NCBI GenBank assembly: GCA_036850595.1
Contig: CM072163.1
Span: 13,912,639 to 13,976,638, forward strand
DNA length: 64,000 nt
Direction of reading: 5' to 3'
From: Rhyacichthys aspro
Lineage: Eukaryota; Chordata; Actinopteri; Gobiiformes; Rhyacichthyidae
Shown piece after piece: positions 23,184-36,045 of this stretch. The notes under the pieces are model-generated. The model saw only the letters and a list, made by a program, of their open reading frames with translations. It searched no databases and had not been told where the DNA came from. The first letter of the stretch is position 1; each line of letters begins with the position of its first letter. Both the position numbers and the translations under genes were made by a program.

Positions 23184-26127
23184 ATGGAAAAGAGTCTGAT
23201 ACACGTGATTATTTTTGGAGTCATATTTGGTAAGATGTACTCGACATGGCTTCATTTATTCCAAATTATAAATAATGCTTCTTAAGGTAATCAGTGCATA
23301 GAAAAGATACAGTCAAGTGTGGCTCTCTCTACTGTCCAATCAATAATAATAGTAAAAGATTTAGCATTCTGACCCTCACCTCAATTTAGAGCTAAATCTG
23401 TATCATAATTCTAGGCAGCTTCTTTTATTCTGCTCATGTTTATGTGATTAAAGAGCATATGTTATTGTCCTCCAGGTTTAACTTCAGGAGCTGGTGTGTT
23501 GCCTGATGATTCTGTGAATGCAGCTTTGGGAGGAACTGTGAGGTTTAAGACATCACTGGATCCAACAGAAACACCATTTATAACTTTGTCGTGGCAATTT
23601 GGCACAAAAAATATAATCAGCTCAAATGTTAATAACATTACTGGTCCAGAGTATGAAGGGAGGATCACTCTGTTCATCTCTACTGGATCTCTGGAGCTCA
23701 GGGATGTGGCTCTTAGTGACGCTGGAGAATACAGACTTACTATTACACCAGCATCAGGTCCACAAATGGTCGGAACCTTAAGACTGACTGTTTATGGTGA
23801 GTGATAAACAAGTCATAATGAGCTTTAACACGCATTTTAATTCTTAACCCCAGTCAAGTTCTTGACAGAAGTTTGTAGTTTTCTGTAACACTTTAAAGCA
23901 AACATTAATAATTACAGGTTAAAATACATATATTATAATCAGAGTTTTCTTGCATTTTAAATGATTGTAAAATTTACACCAGGCAGGCAATAACATGTAT
24001 GGAGGAATGATTTTTATTTCACGATGTAGAATCCTTTTTGATAAATAATTCAACTACACAACAAATTAACTAATGTGAATCCATCATATTCATGTATTTA
24101 TGTGTGATCTGTTGAAATGACATCCTCATGGTTAAGTAGGTGTCAGAGCTCTTCTACAGAACACAAGCCCATTTGGTCCAGAGTAACCTTCTACCTCATC
24201 TTTCCTCAGAGCCAGTGTCTAATGTAAAAGTAAGAGTCAACAGCACAGACTTAGTAGAGTTCAACAGTTCTGTGAGACTGTCCTGCTCCTCGTCTGGATC
24301 CTCTCTGTCCTTCCTCTGGTTCAACCAAAGCTCTGAGGTCACAGCCAACGACAGAGTCTACTTCACTGATGGAGGCTCCACTCTGACTATAGTCAGTGTG
24401 ACCCGCTTTGACCAGGGCCCCTTCAGGTGTCGTGCTTTTAATCCTGTCAGTGATGGCACCAGTGAAGAAGTAAACCTCTCTATCAGCTGTGAGTCATCAA
24501 CCTGCACAGTTTTATCTGTTAGTTTCAGCATTTATGCATTATAGACAATTTGAACATTTAATTATTTGATTAAGAGGAAAATTTCCACAAATCTTTTGTT
24601 TTTTTCTGTGTTTAGTTGGTCCTGATGATGTTATTTTGAAAGTTTTTCCATCAAATGAATTCTATGGGGAAGGGTCAGACATCACTCTGTCCTGCTCAGC
24701 TGACTCCAGACCTGAAGCTGGATTTAAATGGTTTTTAAATGGAGAGTTGTTGTCTTTTACTGGAGCACAGTTCACACTGATGAACATTGAGATGGATCAG
24801 AGTGGGAACTACAGCTGTCAGGCCTTTAACAACAAAACTCTGAGATATACAACATCTCAACCTTCAGTCATCTCTGTACTGAGTAAGTCTATTCAAATTT
24901 AATTCTTCAACACTAAAAAAAGAAAATACTAAGGTTTTTAGTTTTTTTTTAATCTTTGATAATAATAATCACATTTTTGCCACAGATTTCCCATTTTCAC
25001 ACATTTTCCTCTCACAGAGAAGATATCAGACCCTTTGGTCTCATCGTCCACACCAACACCAGTTGAAGGGACTAAACTCAACATAACCTGTGATGCCTCT
25101 GGGCCCATGTTCACCAGAGAGTGGACGAAGAATGGTTTAAATCTGAAACCTTCTGAAAACATAGTGTTTTATGATGAGAACCGAGTGTTGTCTTTTAAAC
25201 ATGTGAAGAGAACAGACAGAGGGGCATACACCTGTAAGATCAGTAACCCCGTCAGCAGTCAGGAAGCTACTTATGTTATAATTGTGATCTGTAAGTATCA
25301 CTGCATATACTTTCTGTTTCGTTAGTTTACTGGACCTACATGTTTTATGTGTTTGTTTTTCAGATGGACCAGAAAATGTTCAAATCTCAGGTGCAAAGGA
25401 GGTACAAGAGAAAACAGCATTAAAATTAAGCTGCACTGCTGAGTCAGTACCGGCCGCTATTTATGTCTGGATCAAGAATGGGACAGCTATCTCAGACTCA
25501 CCTGAATACACCAAAGACATAACTCAATACTCAGACAGTGGAGACTACATGTGTCTAGCCATGAATTTTGTCACTGGAGGAACATTTTCAGTATTACACA
25601 CATTGGTTGTAACAGGTACATGTAGATATCTAACTATAGTGGCTTAGATGTTTCAATCTTTACACTTGACAAAGAAACAATAAAAGTCTGTTTTTATTTT
25701 CCTTAAGGACCTAAAGATGGCCTCTCACCTGGAGCCATCGCTGGAATAACTATTGCATGTTTAGTTGTTGTTGGTGGAGCTATTGCAGGAGTTTTTATTT
25801 ATAAAAACAAGTAAGTTATCGGCACAATACTTTATTTCTATATCGCAACTCTAAATATAGTCATACCAACAATATCACTTGTTTATTATTTTTTTCTTTT
25901 AGAAATTGCAAAAGGCACAAGAAAAGCAGTAAGTATTCCCCTGATTTAATATAAACAAAAAATATCTGATTCACTGTGCGTCAAATGTAAATAAAATGTG
26001 CTTGTTTTGCTCAGGTTCGAGAGAAAACAATACTTTGGAGAACTCTGCGAATATGAGCACGTTTCATACACAAGCAGAAAATAGTGCCTATGAGGACCTT
26101 TCAGAGATTTATGACAGAACTCTATAA
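23184..26127 (+). CDS. CEACAM-like gene E: V + 4 Ig, transmembrane, one ITIM
   Basis: Exons are 23184-23229 (signal), 23476-23796 (V, no cysteines), 24210-24488, 24616-24882, 25018-25290 and 25364-25615 (four Ig), 25708-25810 (TM), 25903-25928 and 26015-26127 (tail), 559 aa. It has the full domain order of gene B on the opposite strand; the EPVSNV domain differs from that of B at only about two residues. TM: IAGITIACLVVVGGAIAGVF. In the tail the first tyrosine site of genes C/D is lost (LENS for YENT), and the second has become SAYEDL, a consensus ITIM around Y548. IYDRTL remains at the end. An inhibitory output through SHP phosphatases is therefore plausible. The poly(A) signal is at 26188. 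Confidence 0.9.
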
Positions 26128-26187
26128 AGATGGTTTTCTATCATGATTATTCTCAACCAAAAAGAGTAAAAGAGGAAAATGTATTTT

Positions 26188-26193
26188 AATAAA
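26188..26193 (+). other. Poly(A) signal of CEACAM-like gene E
   Basis: AATAAA, 61 bases past the stop codon. Confidence 0.6.
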
Positions 26194-26499
26194 GCTTTTG
26201 AATGTCAAGGGATGGCTGTGCTGAAATACATAAACAGGTTAAACAGTTATCTGATGAAGTGTCTTTCTTACTTCTTCTTTTGTTCTTTGAAATACATTTT
26301 TCATGCGTCCAAATTGTGGAACAAAAACTGTACATTTGTAATAATAACTGACCTTTCTGAAAACTTGAATTAAAATAAGACAACTTGATGAATAAATGAA
26401 AGGGTTCCTTATGTCATGTGTCTTATATTCCATGATGGCAATATACTGTTCAAAAGTTAATATAGCATTTCTATTGTATCACACGGTGGTGGAATATAA

Positions 26500-26935
26500 C
26501 AAAATAAAATTACCCCATACTTTTTCAGTTTTCAAGTATCTGTACTTTACTGAAGTGGATTTAAAAAAGGGTACTTCTGATTTTTACTCCACTACATTTT
26601 TACATTGGCTTCACACGTACAAGTAAATTTGAGTTTTTAAATTGTTCGAAATGTGCAACACCTTAAATTAAATGTTTAATAAGTACATAAGTGTGTATCA
26701 ACGGTGCTGAGTTTTACAAAGCACACATGAACACTGCACGTGAACTTCAACTTTAATTAGTAGCATAATGATACAGTCTTTTACTTTTATACTTTAAAAC
26801 TTTAAAAGCAGGTATTTCAATACTTTCACTTAAGTAATACATTTTAATGTGATCCTTTTGCTTGAGTACAATTTCGACCTATTTATCTGTACTTTTACTT
26901 AAGTAGAGGAACTGAGTACTTCCTCCACCACTGGT
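26500..26935. repeat. Interspersed repeat with ACTTAAGTA-type ends, copy 2
   Basis: Reverse-orientation relative of 5228-5675. It ends CTGTACTTTTACTTAAGTAG at the right and has CTCCACTACATTTTTACATT internally, the complement of the right part of copy 1. It lies between genes E and F. Confidence 0.6.
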
Positions 26936-27040
26936 ATTACAGGAAATACAGAACTTATTTTTGTACTGTGACACTGTGACACACGTCCAATTTGAAGCAG
27001 GACATTATCATTATTGATTTTATGCTCTCATCTGCACGGT

Positions 27041-27106
27041 CCACATTGATAATAATTAACTAAGGTACACAGTGACAAAGATAAAAACACCACACGGTAC
27101 TTCCTT
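27041..27106 (+). promoter_or_regulatory. Shared promoter module, gene F copy
   Basis: GATAATAATTAACTAAGGTA at 27048-27067 and TACTTCCTT at 27098-27106, 66 bases before the ATG, matching genes C and E in order and spacing. Confidence 0.55.
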
Positions 27107-27171
27107 GTGTTGAGTTCTGCCTCATTTCTTCAATCGCCCAAACTTTCAAAGCGTTAGACACCGACCAGACA

Positions 27172-29581
27172 ATGGAAACCATACATACAATCATTCTTGG
27201 ATGTCTGCTGGGTGAGAAAACCTTTAGTAATGGAGTTTATATTGCTGTTTAACATAGAAAGCCGAGTCTAGCACTGTACTTAAGAGTGTCCAGCAAGAAG
27301 TTGTCATAATTGTGACACCTTTGCAGCAATTGTTTGTATTTTGTGTTTGAAATTCTTTTTTTCCCCTTTGGCAATTGTTTTCACTGATTCATTGTCCTCC
27401 AGGTTTAACCTCAGGAGCTGGTGTGTTGCCTGATGATTCTGTGAATGCAACTTTGGGAGGAACTGTGACGTTTAAGACATCACTGGATCTAACAGAAACA
27501 CCATTTATAACTTTGTCGTGGCAATTTGGCACAAAGAATATAATCACTTCAAATGTTAATAACTTTACTGATCCAGAGTATGAAAGTAGGATCACTCTGT
27601 TCATCTCTACTGCATCTCTGGAGCTCAGGGATGTAACTCTTAGTGACGCTGGAGAATACAGAGTTACTATTATACCAGCATCAGGTCCACAAATGGTCGG
27701 CACAACATCACTGAAAGTATACGGTAAGTTTGAAATGCATTTTAAATACAAATCATTCTTGTAGTCATATTCAAATTGATTCTGATGGTTCCCTGATATA
27801 AACATAGGATCAACCCCTCTATCATAGACACAGTAAGTCTCCAGATATTTCAGTATTTGAGCGATGACAAGATCTACACAACTTTCCACACATCTAACAC
27901 ACTGAGGAAACATGATGAGACAAACAGTTTCCATTTCCCTAAGAAGTCTCCTATGTCTTTCTATGTAAAATGCATGCTCATCTCAAACGATTCTCTCTCA
28001 TTCACAACTTTTCAAGCTTTATGACAAATTTATGACTGATTCTCTCCCTCAGAGCCAGTGTCTAATGTGACAGTAAGAGTCAACAGCACAGACTTAGTAG
28101 AGTTCAACAGTTCTGTGAGACTGTCCTGCTCCTCGTCTGGATCCTCTCTGTCCTTCCTCTGGTTCAACCAAAGCTCTACGGTCACCGCCAACGACAGAGT
28201 CTACTTCACTGATGGAGGCTCCACTCTGACTATAGTCAGTGTGACCCGCTTTGACCAGGGCCCCTTCAGGTGTCACGTGTCTAATCCTGTCAGCAGCAAC
28301 ACGAGTGAAGAAGTAAAACTCAATATCAAATGTGAGTACTGTATTCTATTCCTGTATTGTTCTCACACACAATTATTTTCTGACTTTTCACATTCAGCAG
28401 CAACCATGATTGACCTATTTCTTAGCCTCACCCATGAACGCCACCAGCCAATCATATTTAATGCAGCTACTCACACATTCAAAATGTAATCCCCAAAGAA
28501 ATGCATTAGAAACAGCCTCGGTTATTCAGCAAATTCATTAACACTTATACTTTAATAGTTTGGCATAAAAAAATGTATAAATCTTCATAAAATTCCCCAA
28601 ATGCACTGCTTCTCATGCGTTTCAATGGGTTTCTACGATGTGCTGTGTGGAGTGTGATTGGCGTGTGGCGTTCGAGGGCATCTGAGATAAAAAAAAAAAC
28701 CTCTGATTTCTCTGTACTGTGTCAAAGTGAAAGAGGAAAGGAGTGTCTTGTGTGACTTTCAGGTGGACTTCAGGCTGTTTTAGCTGAAGCTCTAATATTG
28801 TGGTGATCAGACCTTAAGCTGATTAAATCCCTATGAGGCGTGCTACAGGTCTCTTGTGTTATACAGTGTAATAAAGAGCTAAAAATGAATGATTGACTGG
28901 TATATGTTTTCTCCTCAGAGGCACTATTAATATTACTTTATAACACAGTGCCTTATTGCCCTTGTCTAATGACTCACCTACATTGAAACTGGTCACTTTT
29001 ACATAACCGTAACTTTTGTCTACCCTCATATTATCACTTCTTTTTTTATTTTTCAGATGGGCCTTACAATGTTGAGGTCACAGGTGCAACTACGCTTCAA
29101 GTAGGACAATCTATGGTACTATTTTGCACTGCTGACTCTGTACCAACTGCCAGCTACTCCTGGAGACGAAACGGTGCCAAAATGCTCAGCGATTCGGCGG
29201 TGCTTGTTGAAACCGGGATTGACAAGTCTAGCAGCAATAAATACATCTGTGAGGCAACAAACTCTGTCACCGGGAAGGCACTGTCTCAGGAACACAACAT
29301 GAATGTGCACGGTAAAGTTCTAGTGTAAAGTTATTTTGTGGTTAGTTAAAAATGCTCAACTAAAAGATGTTTGAATGTCCTAAACAGATGTCCCTCTTTC
29401 TGGTGGGGCCATTGCTGGAATAGTAATAGCATGTGCGGTGATTGTAGGAGTTGTTGTTGGTGTAAGCTGCCATTTTTATCATAAGAAGTAAGTAAAAATG
29501 TCGCTAGTGTACCTCATGAACACTTTCGGACTTTGTGTGATTCAAAACTCTTCTTCTGTCTCGCTTTGTTTCAGAAAATGA
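27172..29581 (+). CDS. CEACAM-like gene F: V + 2 Ig, transmembrane, very short tail
   Basis: Exons are 27172-27211 (signal), 27403-27723 (V, no cysteines), 28053-28331 and 29057-29311 (two Ig), 29388-29487 (TM) and 29575-29581, giving 333 aa. The first Ig is the EPVSNV type with SCSSSG and FRCHVS. The second, YGPYNVEVTG with FCTADS and YICEAT, is the most diverged membrane-proximal Ig in the tandem. The middle two Ig exons are absent from the 725-base intron. After the TM segment (IAGIVIACAVIVGVVVGVS) the tail is only CHFYHKKK: the last exon reaches TGA after two codons. The bases that follow stay open in another frame to 29633. It may be a short-tail form comparable with CEACAM1-S, or one that lost its signalling exon. 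Confidence 0.82.
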
Positions 29582-30644
29582 AGAAAGGAGAAAATCCACT
29601 GCCAACGAAGCACTGCTAAAATATGAGCTTTAGCTACATTTACAGAATTTAAATCAGGGTCTGTTTGTTCATGTGTTTTTGTATCACCTGCATATTTTTT
29701 ATTTTTGAGGATTTGTGAAACATTTTTGAAACTTTTTTTGTGCTTTTTTTGTGTACAATATTTAGGACAATAGAAAAAGTAGGCTATATTTAATAGGTTT
29801 TGTTTGTTTGTTTTTGTTCGATATTCACCTGATTTTCTTTCAACATGTGAAATGATATAATGTGACGTGTGTGATTACATTTCCCCGGAAGCAAGCAAGT
29901 TTGTGTTTGCATGAATGAACCATATAATGATCAAGTACAAGTAAGTATATTTAAGACCTATTTATTTTGTGTTTCTGATATTTTTTTAATGCATAATTAA
30001 AATATTTTATATGTTTGAAAAATACTCTACTTTGTGGTGTTTACCCAAAAATGTACAAAAAAAGATCACATCTTTTTAAGTGTTTTAGTGGCTTAAATCT
30101 TCCTGTGCTTATTGTTAGACACATTTTGTAACGTTATTATAGCTGTTTTATTGTTAGAATGATAGATACTGTTGTTGTGCAGTTTCACATAACACATTAA
30201 ACGCAATATTTAACACGTTTACACACTTGCTGCCCCCTTGTGGACAAATATAGCCAGTACATCTGTGTGTTCACAATGCAGGGTAGATGTCCATTGATTG
30301 TATTAAAAATTATATTACAAATTCAATAAACAGGATATTTATGAAGAGGGAACTGTCCTATTTCAGTTTGTGGAAACGTTTGTCTTTTCTTGTCTTGTGC
30401 GTATACTTTCAGACAGGTTATATTGTTTTTTACAGGTAAGAAAAAGTTCATTGACAGAGATTCATTTTAAACCCACAAAATGATACTGTGCTTTCTTTAC
30501 ATCCACAATAAAAAAACACCAACTTGAACTTGAACTTGACTCACGTGACTCTACTTTGTTGTTGTGATGATTCTTGAATTAGATCTGTGAACATCTCAGT
30601 GTCATGCGTCTTTGATTGTGATAAGCTCAAAGATGGACGCTGGA

Positions 30645-30770
30645 CAAAACCACTGGCTCTACGGAGCTCAGGGACCTGACGGAAAAAGACAGTGGTGAAT
30701 ATGAATTAATCTTAATCCCACATGCAGCACAGTAGTTTTATGGAACAGCCAAGCTATTAGTATTGAGTAA
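30645..30770 (+). pseudogene. CEACAM-like V-exon relic
   Basis: GSTELRDLTEKDSGEYELIL followed by IPHAAQ, a TAG stop, then FYGTAKLLVL and an intact GTAAGT donor. It corresponds to the second half of the family V domain (consensus STGSLELRDVALSDAGEYR). The first half is missing and the stop disables it. The inverted-repeat element at 30771 begins within the donor. Confidence 0.8.
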
Positions 30771-33700
30771 GTACCGTATTTTCCGGACTATAGAGCGCAC
30801 CTAAATATAAGCCGCACCCACTAAAATTTAAAAGAAATATATATTTTGTCACATATAAGCCGCACCGGACTATAAGCCGCCGATACCCAGGCTGAGAAAT
30901 AAGATATTTACACAGAAAGATTTTGTACCATGTGTTTATTCATATACCTGAACTGATTGTTTCCGAACAGTGCCTGTAACACAGCAGTAAAAGTGCTGAT
31001 CAAACAAAACAGAAAAGTCATTGATGGTTTTATTCATCTTCTTCCTGTGCACTAAAACCAAGTTGCTTTATTTTTCTTCCTCCTGCGTACTGAAACCACT
31101 GAACACCAAACCACTGTCACTTTTTCTTCCTGCGCACTGTTAAAGCGCAACTGTGCAACTATTAAAGTCGCTTCATTCTCCCGTGCACTGAAACCACAAG
31201 TCACTATTCATCTTCCTCCTGAGCATTGAAACTACTGAACACCAAACCACTGTCACTTCATTTGTTTTCCATTATGAGGGGGTGAGGGTGTAAAAATATT
31301 ACTGTATTTTGCTGTTGTGCGTCTTGGGTTGCATGTGCTAAGAATAAAAACTGGTGCTTTCTTGTTTGTACTACCGCTGCCTCGTTTGTCTCGTTTTTGC
31401 ACTTCCTGCTAGAGCGCCCCCCTGAGGGCTGGAGAAAAATTCATAGAAAAGCCGCATCTCTGTATAAGCCGCATGGTTCAAACATAGAATGTATAAATAA
31501 TGGAAGCAATGTCTCCATTTGGTCTAATTCGTCCAAATGACACCCAATGAACGGCGCTTCCATCTTGGATATTTTGACTCCTCCTACAGAGGATATTACT
31601 AAAATGGGCAAAGAGGGCAGCGTCTAAACTGCTCCTGGGCTTTTCAAATGCGCGGTTCCGAAACACGCCCCTCATCTCAGAGCCGACCGGAGCTGAACAA
31701 GCTAACGGCTAACGACATGCTAACGGCCGATGCTAACAGTTGTGGACCAGGCCTGTCACTCTGTCGTCTCTCAGCTCGGGGTAAGTCCAAAAACTTTACA
31801 ACGAAGTTTAGTTTAACTCCTGCTGTAAATATCAGATAATTATTATCAAAATTAAAGCAGTTTTACTTATATAATATAATATATCATAGTTTTAAGCATG
31901 AGGAAATTTTTATCTTAGTCTGATAAACCTTTCTAGCTCTGTTAAAAATAAACCGTGATTTTCGAATATATTTCATTATATCCTTAATATTTGTTTAAAT
32001 ATCTGTCCCTAATTTGCAGCTTCTGTACATTAAGGCTTTAGTATTTGATGGAGGCACATTTTGACAGTAAAATAATAAAGCCTCATTCTTATTGATGATG
32101 ATAATAATATAACAACAATGTTTAAGCTAATAACACGTGAAGATATTCAAATAGTGATCTTTTTGTTCATATAATGCCAAACCCAGGACCCCTGCAAATG
32201 TGCAGCATTTAGACAGACCTGTATTTTCCATTTACACATAAACTATAGATAAAGAAACACTCAGATCCACTTTTAATGTTTTTTTCTTAGTGTGACATTA
32301 ATGAGTGTTTAATTTAAGAAGCATACAAATATTTAGTCACACGTATAATCTCTTACTTACTGTGGAGAAACAGCTTTGTATTTCTACATGTTTTATTGGC
32401 TAAACATTAAATACTGTTTTTTGTTTTTGTCTGTGTGTGTCTTGTGAGAAAGAACCTCTGTGGAACAGTTACATGAAGATTAGACCCGTGTCAAACCTGT
32501 GACAAAGAAGAACATGGACCAGCTTCACCTGCAGCTTCCTGAAAATAAAGATCATGTCTGCCTCAGGATCTGTGTTTTACTAAGTATTAATATTTACTGT
32601 TCATAATGGCTCTGCACTCTTTTTAAACTAGACATGGTCTACATACTTTAACATATGAATCTGATTTGATAAAAACTTACTCCCACTAAATAACTGCTGA
32701 GGGTAGTATCAACCAGAATGTGAACAGATTAAATATGTTTTTCTTTATGTTTTATGATGTATATAACATTTATTAACACAATTTACTTAACTGTCTTTAA
32801 CTGCTGCCTGAGAGTGTTTTAAAATGATCTTAAATGAGAACCCTAAATAAACTGAAGAATGTTATGCTCAGTCCACAATTAGGAAGTCATGTGAAAAATA
32901 AGTGCAATAAAATGAAAAATAAGGCTGTGCATTGTTCATTTTTAATTGACTGCAAGCTGTGACAGCACATGTGGAAAGTAAGGTGAAAAAGTATGTATTG
33001 TAATATATAGTACATTAGGATAGCATTTCTGTAATACACAAAAACAAATGCTTGTTATTCTATGTTGTGTAAAATGTCTGATGAAAGAGAAGATGAAAGT
33101 TGAAGTGGCAGGAGTCTGGTCTTCAACACACACTGGTCAGGTTTGTCTGGATCACCTCCTTCAGGAAACAATACACAAAGTCAGTGAAATACAATTCAAC
33201 GAAGACCCCAATTATACTGATCGGTTTATTTTAAGAATGTAATATTAATATAGATTCAAATCAATCTTTTCTTAAATTATAGGATTACTGTATTGCAATA
33301 TAAAACGTAAGCTTTTTTTTTTTGCCTTAAAATAGCAATAAGATTTAAATCTGCATGAGGGAGTAAAGCATTGCAGTACTGCATCATAAACCTCAATTTT
33401 GTCTAATCACAAAATAGTGTATTATGTTTAGAACAAATAAACATAGTCTTAAGAGCATAATTCCAGTCAATATTATAAAACTAGTCTAATCACATTAATG
33501 TTCTGGCTTTACATTAACTACTTACATTTCTGAAAATGATAACCACATTTTAATGTCTTAATAAACAATTAAAATAATGCCACCACATCTTTTTATATGA
33601 GACTGCACTTCCCCAAATCTAACATAAACATAGAAATATTCCTTAAAATTCAAAATATATCAAACTTTTCCATGTCATTTTGCGACTGGTTTTAACTGCT

Positions 33701-34339
33701 TTGATACCTCTGGGAATAGCCTTAAGGGCTGTTAGCATATCTGCTAAAATAAATTGCTAATAAAGACTTAAGCAAATATACAATGTGAATGTTACTCACC
33801 AAAAGACTGGAGCCAAGCTTCTTGGACGGTCTGTTAATGAAGGGCACATAATACTACAGAAAATAACTCAGTAGTTTAATGCAAAACTTCTCTGAAGAGC
33901 AAAAAATGACACAGCTAACACCTAGCAGCTAGCGTTAGCATCGTACAGGCTAGCGGCCGCCATGGCCCACGCAAAATGACACCCTGTCAATCAAAGTAGC
34001 CACTCCCTTAATTATGCATAACCCTAAAGTTAAACTGAGGGCAAACCAAAGAATTTAAAAAAAATTCACTCCCCCCAGAGTTGTCACGTAACAAGAACTC
34101 AGCTCTAGAGACCAGAACCATCTTTTGTACCAGGCTGTAAAAGGGTTTTTTACACTTGTAAAGTTGCAATTGGATTTTATAATATAATTCTTCTTTTGGA
34201 GCCTGCCCTCTGGTGGATGGAGGTATATCGCTGTATGGCGCCGTCCGTACGCGAGGCCTATTTATGAGGGCGTGTCCTAGCCGCTTGGGTTCAAAGCGTG
34301 GGAAAAAAGTAGCGGCTTATAGTCCGGAAAATACGGTAC
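30771..34339. mobile_element. 3.6-kb inverted-repeat element, non-autonomous
   Basis: The left end, GTACCGTATTTTCCGGACTA, is repeated in exact inverted form at the right (34318-34339). The outer GTAC is palindromic, so it may belong to the repeat or be target duplication. Subterminal ATAAGCCGCACC-type motifs recur at 30809, 30856, 30872 and 31465. Inside I see no transposase, only short chance frames; 31480-34190 may hold a second nested element. The superfamily cannot be named from these bases alone. Confidence 0.7.
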
Positions 34340-34539
34340 TTGACTGTCTTTCAAAATACAAAATAACTGCATCTGAAACCTTTGACTCACATTTTATTGT
34401 AAGTAAACACATGGTTTACTATGTGTAACATTTGACATTAGTTAAGCATGAATCATTTTTAATGTTTTTGGGTTCAAAGACTAAAATTAATCTAATTTAT
34501 AAATGTATTTTACTATTTCTCTTGATTTATTGTATAAAG

Positions 34540-34960
34540 CAGAGCAATGGCAAAGTTGAAGTACTCGAGACGGCCTTGTCTAACTCTAAAAGTCTTAGTC
34601 TTGTGTCGGTCTCAAACTCATTCTTGGTCTTGGACCAACCAAAACCACAAATGCCATATTCATATCTTCTTGGGATTGAAAGAAAATCTCAATCATTTTA
34701 TATTCAGTGACAAACTCTGCCCCCTTCACCAAACACAAACCTCCATGAGTCTGGACTTGGTCAAAAACTGGACTTTTTTTTTTTTACTGTTCCCTTGTAT
34801 CTATTACAGTATATTGTGCACTGGTTCTGGTCTTGATTCGGTCTTGACCTGGTCTCTTCTCTGACATAGTCTTGGTTTTAATTTGGTCTCGTTTGCTTGT
34901 CATGGTCTTGATACTCTCTGGTCTCGGACATGACTTGGTCTCGGTCAATGCGGTCACTAG
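34540..34960. repeat. TCTTGGTCTTGACTTGGTCTC-like degenerate repeat tract
   Basis: A loose tandem of units built around GGTCTTG and GGTCTCG, seen at 34600-34640 and again at 34825-34950. It is a typical low-complexity core of fish transposable elements, and the frames through it are not genes. Confidence 0.5.
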
Positions 34961-35074
34961 CAAAATGTCAGCTCAACAAAAACATGTGCAAAAGAAAATA
35001 TAACCAAGCACACTGTATAATTGACATCAGAATTAGAACCTACTATCATTACTGTTTTACTCTAGACCACTTAA

Positions 35075-35429
35075 AGTAGGGGCCACGATGGTTAATAACA
35101 ATCCTTTCAGGGGCCAAAGATTGTGACACTTGAGGAATTTTATTACATTTTGAATGTGAGATTTTATCTTCATTTGAGTTTCAGCAGGTTTTAGATGAAT
35201 TTCAATAGGTTTTACGTGAATTTAAACAGATTCCAGTTGGTTTTGAACAGGATTTATATGGATTTTAACAGGTTTTATTTATCTTTGAAGCAAAAAATCC
35301 ATCTAAAACCTGTTAATTAAAACCTAGTGCCATAAATATCACTTTGTAAATAAACTGAAGGGCCACATTAAACATTGCAAAGGGCCACATTTTGCCCCCG
35401 GGCCTTGAGTTTGACATGTGTGCTCTAGA
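35075..35429 (-). repeat. Minisatellite-bearing element, copy 2
   Basis: It starts GGGGCCACGATGGTTAATAA and ends GGGCCTTGAGTTTGACATGT. Between them are a few AGGTTTTAGATGAATTT-type units. It is the shortest copy, with little minisatellite expansion. Confidence 0.7.
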
Positions 35430-35601
35430 CTAATTAGCTCATCAATAGTATTTTTTTTTTTTCTTCATTTATTTACATTGTGTGTTATCTGAATACATAT
35501 TGAATTTGACTATTTTAAAGCTGCTAAAACGGTGTTAATGTTTTTTTCCACAAGGGTGCGCTCATGGACTGCTTCACCAGTAACCTCCAGCACTTAGGTT
35601 A

Positions 35602-36045
35602 GAGCAGAGGTGTCAAACTCAAAGTGGTGAGGGGCCGCGATAGTAAATAAGAATCCTTTCAGGTGCCGAAGGTGGTGACATTTGAGAAGATTTTATTTAT
35701 TTATTTTTTTTGTTTTCATTTGAGTCTGTTTGAGAACAGGTTTTAGTTGAATTTGAACAGGTTTTAGATGGATTTGAACAGGTTTTTGTTGGATTTGAGC
35801 AGCTTGACGATGGATTTGAACAGGTATTTGTTGGATTTGAGCAGCTTTAACATGGATTTGAACAGGTTTCTGGTGGATTTCCGCAAGTTTTAGCTGAATT
35901 TGAACAGGTTTTAGATGGATTTGAACCGGTTTTAATTGCATTTGAACAGGTTTTAGTGGGGTTTCTGGTTGGAATTTTTTTAAAACCTGTTCTAATCCAA
36001 TTAAAACTTAGTGCCACATAAATATTGCCTAATAAACTAAATATC
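35602..36045 (-). repeat. Minisatellite-bearing element, copy 3
   Basis: It starts CAGAGGTGTCAAACTCAAAG and has about a dozen units of GGATTTGAACAGGTTTT type. It stops at TAGTGCCACATAAATATTGC, so its right terminus is lost. Confidence 0.7.

Noticed and set aside
31478..34864. Several 60-105 aa frames inside and just beyond the 3.6-kb inverted-repeat element
   Set aside because: No homology to transposase or host proteins, no splice signals, and composition expected by chance in AT-rich or tandem-repeat sequence.
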